DNA from: Byssochlamys sp. IMV 00236
Taxonomy: Eukaryota > Ascomycota > Eurotiomycetes > Eurotiales > Thermoascaceae
NCBI GenBank assembly: GCA_001931875.2
Contig: MSJH02000504.1
Location: forward strand, 1 to 64,000
DNA: 64,000 bases
Direction of reading: 5' to 3'
The translations under genes were made by a program, and so were the position numbers. Positions within the stretch are counted from its first letter, which is position 1. Each line of letters begins with the position of its first letter. This document shows positions 60,252 through 64,000 of this stretch, piece after piece. The notes under the pieces were generated by a model, which was not told where the DNA came from, made no database searches, and was given only the letters and a program-made list of their open reading frames with translations.

Positions 60252-60723
60252 ATGCAGCTCACTCAGGTACAGAGGCACCCCTGAGCCAATGCGGCACCCG
60301 ATCTAGAAATGCTCTCCATCTAACGCCATCTAGATCCTCTCCGTCGCTGCTTTCCTCCTTCCTTCTGTTATCGCCCTCCCCGCGTCCCTCGAAAACCGCG
60401 ACTCTTGCGTCGACACCTGCGGCAGCACCTGCTACTGGGCCAGCGATATCTCTGCCGCGCAGGACAAGGGTTATCAACTCTACCAGTCCGGCGAGACTCT
60501 CGGAGAGGACAAGTACCCGCACAAGTACAACGACTACGAGGGCTTCAGCTTCCCCGTGGATGGCCCCTACTATGAATTCCCCATTTTGAGCTCGTACGAG
60601 GTCTACAGTGGCGGTAGCCCCGGTGCTGACCGCGTGGTATTCAACGGCAACAACCAGTTGGCAGGCCTGATTACCCACACGGGTGCCAGTGGTGATGATT
60701 TTGTGCAGTGCCAGTCGGATTAA
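60252..60723 (+). CDS. Secreted guanyl-specific RNase, T1/F1 family
   Basis: Cleaves single-stranded RNA after guanosine outside the cell. The gene has two exons: 60252-60266 (only MQLTQ) and 60334-60723. The 67-bp intron has a GTACAG donor, a CTAAC branch site and a TAG acceptor. The product is 134 residues, and the signal peptide covers about residues 1-20 ([16 protein letters not shown]). The mature protein of roughly 105-110 residues matches the size of this family. All catalytic residues are visible: His in [11 protein letters not shown], Glu in YYEFPILSS, Arg in SPGADRVVF and His in ITHTGAS (T1 His40, Glu58, Arg77, His92). Four Cys ([13 protein letters not shown] and the C-terminal VQCQSD) can make the usual disulfides. 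Because the first exon is so short, a simple ORF scan misses the gene. Confidence 0.92.
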
Positions 60724-61552
60724 GCTTGACGGTTTAGTGAACTGCCGAAGGAGAGGACTGGCAGATTCGATAGGAGAATCTAGCAATATGAGCGTAACGC
60801 CAAAGCATAACCTGGATAGGTTGATTCTGAAACATTTGTATACATGCTATAAGTCCATAGAAAAGTATCAGGAAACAAGAAAAAAGAAGCATACCAGCGC
60901 CATAGTGTTAGGGAGATTGACGACGCATCATCACATCGGCGCCAACAGTTGATGTTAGATAACCTAGCTGATGTAGAACACTCCGAATCCTTTGTAATCA
61001 AGTCGCTGCGACGGCTTTAAGGAATGGTCTTATGTATGCGATAAAGAATCTGACTGTTCTCAAGCGTGTTATATGATTGTTTTCGATCTGATCTGATCTG
61101 TCTTGCAGATGCTCTAGAACGCAGATTACTAAGCACGAAATGGCCACCTTGCCTGATCTGACGCGAGATCAACTGCGCACGCGCCGGATAGTTACGCGGA
61201 GATCCTGGAAAACTGCAAACTTCAGAACATTATCCAGCTGTTGACCAGGAGACCTCCATGAGGATATCTACGGCGTTCAGCAAGCTGACAAGTTTATAAA
61301 TATCTTGTGGGTTCGTGTTTCGCCTCCTTAGTCAATCGTGGCTAGGTTGATGCTTACAGTATTTGTCTCCAGAGACCGTCCAGTAATTCCTCGCCGTTAA
61401 GCCTTAGCCCCCATTAACTATTCCAATTTCCAAGCCTTGGGGTCCCGTTATTCCCCGTTTGAGGCCAACTTGTGCAAAAAGGAAATCTACCATATGGATG
61501 CCTTCTATTCGCACTGAATAATATTCCCCCTCTACATCTTCTCGCAACCACC
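60724..61552. promoter_or_regulatory. RNase 3' region and transporter upstream region
   Basis: No gene seen. Contains a GATCT-rich stretch (GATCTGATCTGATCTG, about 61086-61101). Two overlapping short upstream reading frames start at 61494 and 61498 and stop within 24 bases each; they lie in the probable 5' leader of the transporter gene. Confidence 0.45.
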
Positions 61553-63614
61553 GTGGCTTCTGAACCCCTCCGTGCTCCCACTGCACAGCACGACAATCGT
61601 CACGGCACTCGCGAGGAATGTATTGATCAGGAAGCAGTGGAACTTGATACGCTAGGAAGCAAGGGCAGTGGTGGACAAGACCGCGACAGAGATAGCGCGG
61701 AAGGAGGAGACACCGAACTCATTGATCCTTCTCGTTTCTCAATCTCTGACGACGAGGACGATCTCGACAGCACCGACGACGTCGAAGAAGCGCTCCTCGA
61801 CGAGTCTTCAGATCCCAATCGGATACAGATGAAGGCCAAGACGCGCAACCAAACCAAAACTCGCTCCTCACCGAGGCTGACGGTCGCGACGGGCCACAAC
61901 GGCCAGGCGAACGGCAGCATGGACTCCCATATCGAGTTGCGGAGAAAGGGCTCCGTTGAACCACCTTCGTCCGAAACGCAGAGAGAGCGGTTGATGTCGA
62001 GACCCGATTTTAGTCTCGATGATGAACCGCCACGAACACCCCAGACGCCTGGTATGACGAATACCAGTCTTTTTTCACTTCCAGAGCAGGATAGGAGGAA
62101 TTTCTTGCTATTATGTCTGCTCTACTTCTTGCAGGGTGTGCCAATGGGTCTGGCTTCGGGATCTGTGCCGTTCCTGCTGAAGCCGTATCTGTCCTACGGG
62201 CAGATCGGTGTCTTCTCATTAGCATCGTACCCGTATTCCCTCAAGCTCCTTTGGAGTCCGATCGTGGATGCGGTCTGGAGCCCGAAGTTCGGCAGGAGGA
62301 AGAGCTGGATTACACCCATTCAGACTGTCTCTGGACTGGCGATGATCTACCTAGGACGACATATTGAGGGTATGATGGCAGCTGCAGGAGCAAATGGCGG
62401 AGCTGGGGTCTGGAATTTCACATGGTGGTGGTTCTTTCTGGTCTTCCTCTGTGCGACTCAGGATATCGCTGTGGACGGCTGGGCGATTACCCTGCTCTCC
62501 CCACCGAACATTTCTTATGCCTCGACGGCCCAGACTGTTGGTCTTACAGCGGGCCATTTCCTGTCATATACCGTCTTCTTGGCCTTCAATTCGAAGGATT
62601 TTGCAAACAGATGGTTCCGGGCTGAACCGCAAGATACGGGCCTGCTGTCCCTTGGTTCTTATCTTACTTTCTGGGGATGGGCATACTTGATTGTGACAGT
62701 TGGTCTGGCCATCATGAAGAAGGAAGATAAGACCAAGGATCGCGACGGGATCGTCGAGGTCTACAAGAGCATGTGGAGTGTCCTCAAGCTCAAGAACATT
62801 CAGAGTATCATCATCATCCATCTGATTGCCAAAATTGGCTTCCAGGCGAATGATGCAGTGACTAGTCTGAAGTTGCTCGAGAAGGGTTTCGGCCAGGACA
62901 ACATGGCACTGGTGGTGCTGATTGATTTCCCTTTCGAGATTGGTCTGGGATACTATGCCGGGAAATGGTCGACTGAGTATACTCCCATGAGACTCTGGTG
63001 CTGGGCATTTGTGGGACGACTTATTGCCGCAGTTGTCGCGCAGTTCACTGTCTTGATCTACCCAGCTGGTCCTGATGTTCCATTCTGGTACCTCTTGACG
63101 GTTGTTGGCGAGCATGTCTTGTCAACTTTTATGAATACCGTCATGTTCGTGGCGATCTCTGCGTTCCACGCGCGCATCGCCGATCCTATCATTGGAGGAA
63201 CCTATATGACACTATTAGCAACGTAAGTTACCAGACTGACACAATTTGAAGAGTCCTAAGCTAACTGTTTTTAGCGTCTCAAACCTTGGTGGCACATTCC
63301 CCAAGTTCTTCATTCTCAAGCTTGTTGACACGCTCACGAGCGCTACTTGTATTCCTCCGAGTACTGCGCCTTCACCGGACAAGTTGAAGGGTCCGCTTGT
63401 TACGACGCCCTTTTCCTGCGTTCTTGAAGCAGACAAGCACCGCTGTCTTGACGGAGGTGGTTCGTGTCATGTTGCTCGGGATGGATATTATATCACCAAC
63501 ATTCTATGTGTGATTATTGGTGCCGTGACTTTCTGGTCATTCATCAAACCTGCAGCCCTCAAGCTGCAGAGCCTTCCTCTCAGAGCCTGGCGATTGTTTC
63601 CTTCTCGAGAGTAA
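61553..63614 (+). CDS. Acetyl-CoA transporter AT-1 (SLC33A1 family)
   Basis: Expected to move acetyl-CoA into the ER/Golgi lumen (family role). Exons: up to 63222, then 63275-63614 after a 52-bp intron (GTAAGT, branch CTAAC). The start is uncertain. The frame is open upstream of a GTG at 61553 set in CCACCGTGGCTTC, a perfect start context apart from its first base; counted from there the protein has 669 residues. The first in-frame ATG is at 61829 and would give 577 residues that keep every membrane helix. The hydrophilic N-terminal part is acidic (ISDDEDDLDSTDDVEE). The transporter domain begins QDRRNFLLLCLLYFLQGVP and shows PYSLKLLWSPIVDAVW, FGRRKSWITPIQ and CATQDIAVDGWAITLL, all diagnostic of AT-1. 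The second exon adds NLGGTFPKFFILKLVD and a final helix. Confidence 0.9.
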
Positions 63615-63835
63615 ACGTCCGAGGCCGATGCCTTTGATTGGCAAGTTTAGAATTCATGCAAGTGTATTATTTGAAAGCTGGTAGCCTAATCCACATGTAT
63701 CACTATTTTGAAGCTGCACTACCCGCTTTCGATGTTCTTTTGCGGTCCTGGCTTCCCTCAATTCTCTCTTATTAACTGAGAGCCCCTGAGAAAGCTCTCA
63801 TGTGTGACCTGCTAGTCCTGACACTGGCTTCCAAT

Positions 63836-64000
63836 TCATGCAGTAGACGCCACTGAATCTTCCTTCTTAACCACACCTTCCTCCAACAGCAAATCCACCA
63901 CCTCCTTAGTCCACTCCGTACACCTTCTCAGCGGCTTCATCTCATCAATCTGCGTCCCATTCAACCGTAACTGCGCCCCCGGAACTTCCACTCTGCGACA
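63836..64000 (-). CDS. 3' end of a gene running off the window (partial)
   Basis: On the minus strand an open frame enters from the right edge and stops at TGA 63836-63838. The 54 visible residues include RRVEVPGAQLRLNGTQIDEM and RRCTEWTKEVVDLLLEEGVV, which read as the folded C-terminus of an enzyme. The family cannot be settled from this piece. It is convergent with the acetyl-CoA transporter across 221 bp. Confidence 0.6.
   Translation of the reverse strand, partial: CRRVEVPGAQLRLNGTQIDEMKPLRRCTEWTKEVVDLLLEEGVVKKEDSVASTA

Noticed and set aside
60259..60786. Minus-strand frame of 175 codons
   Set aside because: Antisense of the RNase T1-type gene, whose catalytic residues and splice sites are all on the plus strand.
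62564..63115. Minus-strand frame of 183 codons
   Set aside because: Shadow of the acetyl-CoA transporter coding sequence.
1..64000. CRISPR array, bacterial operon signals, riboswitches
   Set aside because: The DNA is fungal nuclear sequence; no spaced repeat array or Shine-Dalgarno-type organisation is present.

Overview
This window looks like nuclear DNA of a filamentous ascomycete, most likely Eurotiales (Aspergillus/Penicillium type). The genes carry short GT-AG introns of about 50-145 bp. They encode fungal-specific products: a PalI pH-signalling membrane protein, a GH55 beta-1,3-glucanase, an Aim11 protein, a DUF3433 membrane protein and an RNase T1/F1-type secreted nuclease. One block is extremely AT-rich and has the look of repeat-induced point mutation (RIP). 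I found no CRISPR array, bacterial operon, viral genome or secondary-metabolite gene cluster. All exon limits were worked out by hand from splice motifs and reading-frame continuity.

Layout. Positions 1-6887 are a RIP-degraded transposon graveyard with no long open reading frame. It ends at a polypurine tract and a recognisable 149-bp LTR (6888-7036). After a gene-poor strip comes palI (8234-10486, minus). A second gene-poor stretch (10.5-15.1 kb) holds one probable pseudogene (13613-14041). Next are the GH55 exo-beta-1,3-glucanase (15165-17891, plus), a small Tyr/Thr/Asp-rich protein (18906-19262), and a divergent pair of arylsulfatase (19680-21701, minus) and MFS transporter (22480-24703, plus). 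A DUF3433 membrane protein follows (25383-27846, minus).

From 27.8 to 31.2 kb there are only relic-like ORFs. A denser housekeeping block follows: AIM11 (31233-31847, plus), an RBM5/RBM10-like splicing factor (32373-35037, minus), a GH13 alpha-glucosidase (36161-38064, plus), the molybdopterin synthase large subunit cnxH (38713-39456, plus), the copper chaperone SCO1 (39747-40931, minus) and a large disordered coiled-coil protein (41671-44187, minus).

The right-hand part is sparse. A decayed malate dehydrogenase copy lies at 46444-47183, a small single-pass membrane protein at 47705-47971, a 580-residue disordered protein at 52961-54703 and the Fe-S adaptor YAE1 at 57157-57924. A two-exon RNase T1-type gene (60252-60723) and an acetyl-CoA transporter (61553-63614) follow, and a minus-strand gene runs off the right edge (63836-64000).

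The genes do not form an obvious pathway cluster. Themes that recur are mitochondrial and metal cofactor biogenesis (SCO1, cnxH, YAE1, AIM11) and extracellular scavenging (GH55, arylsulfatase, RNase, alpha-glucosidase). I did not find a clearly undescribed system. The most unusual items are the sharply bounded RIP block, the decayed MDH copy, the acetyl-CoA transporter whose expected start codon reads GTG, and the one-stop pseudogene at 13.6 kb.
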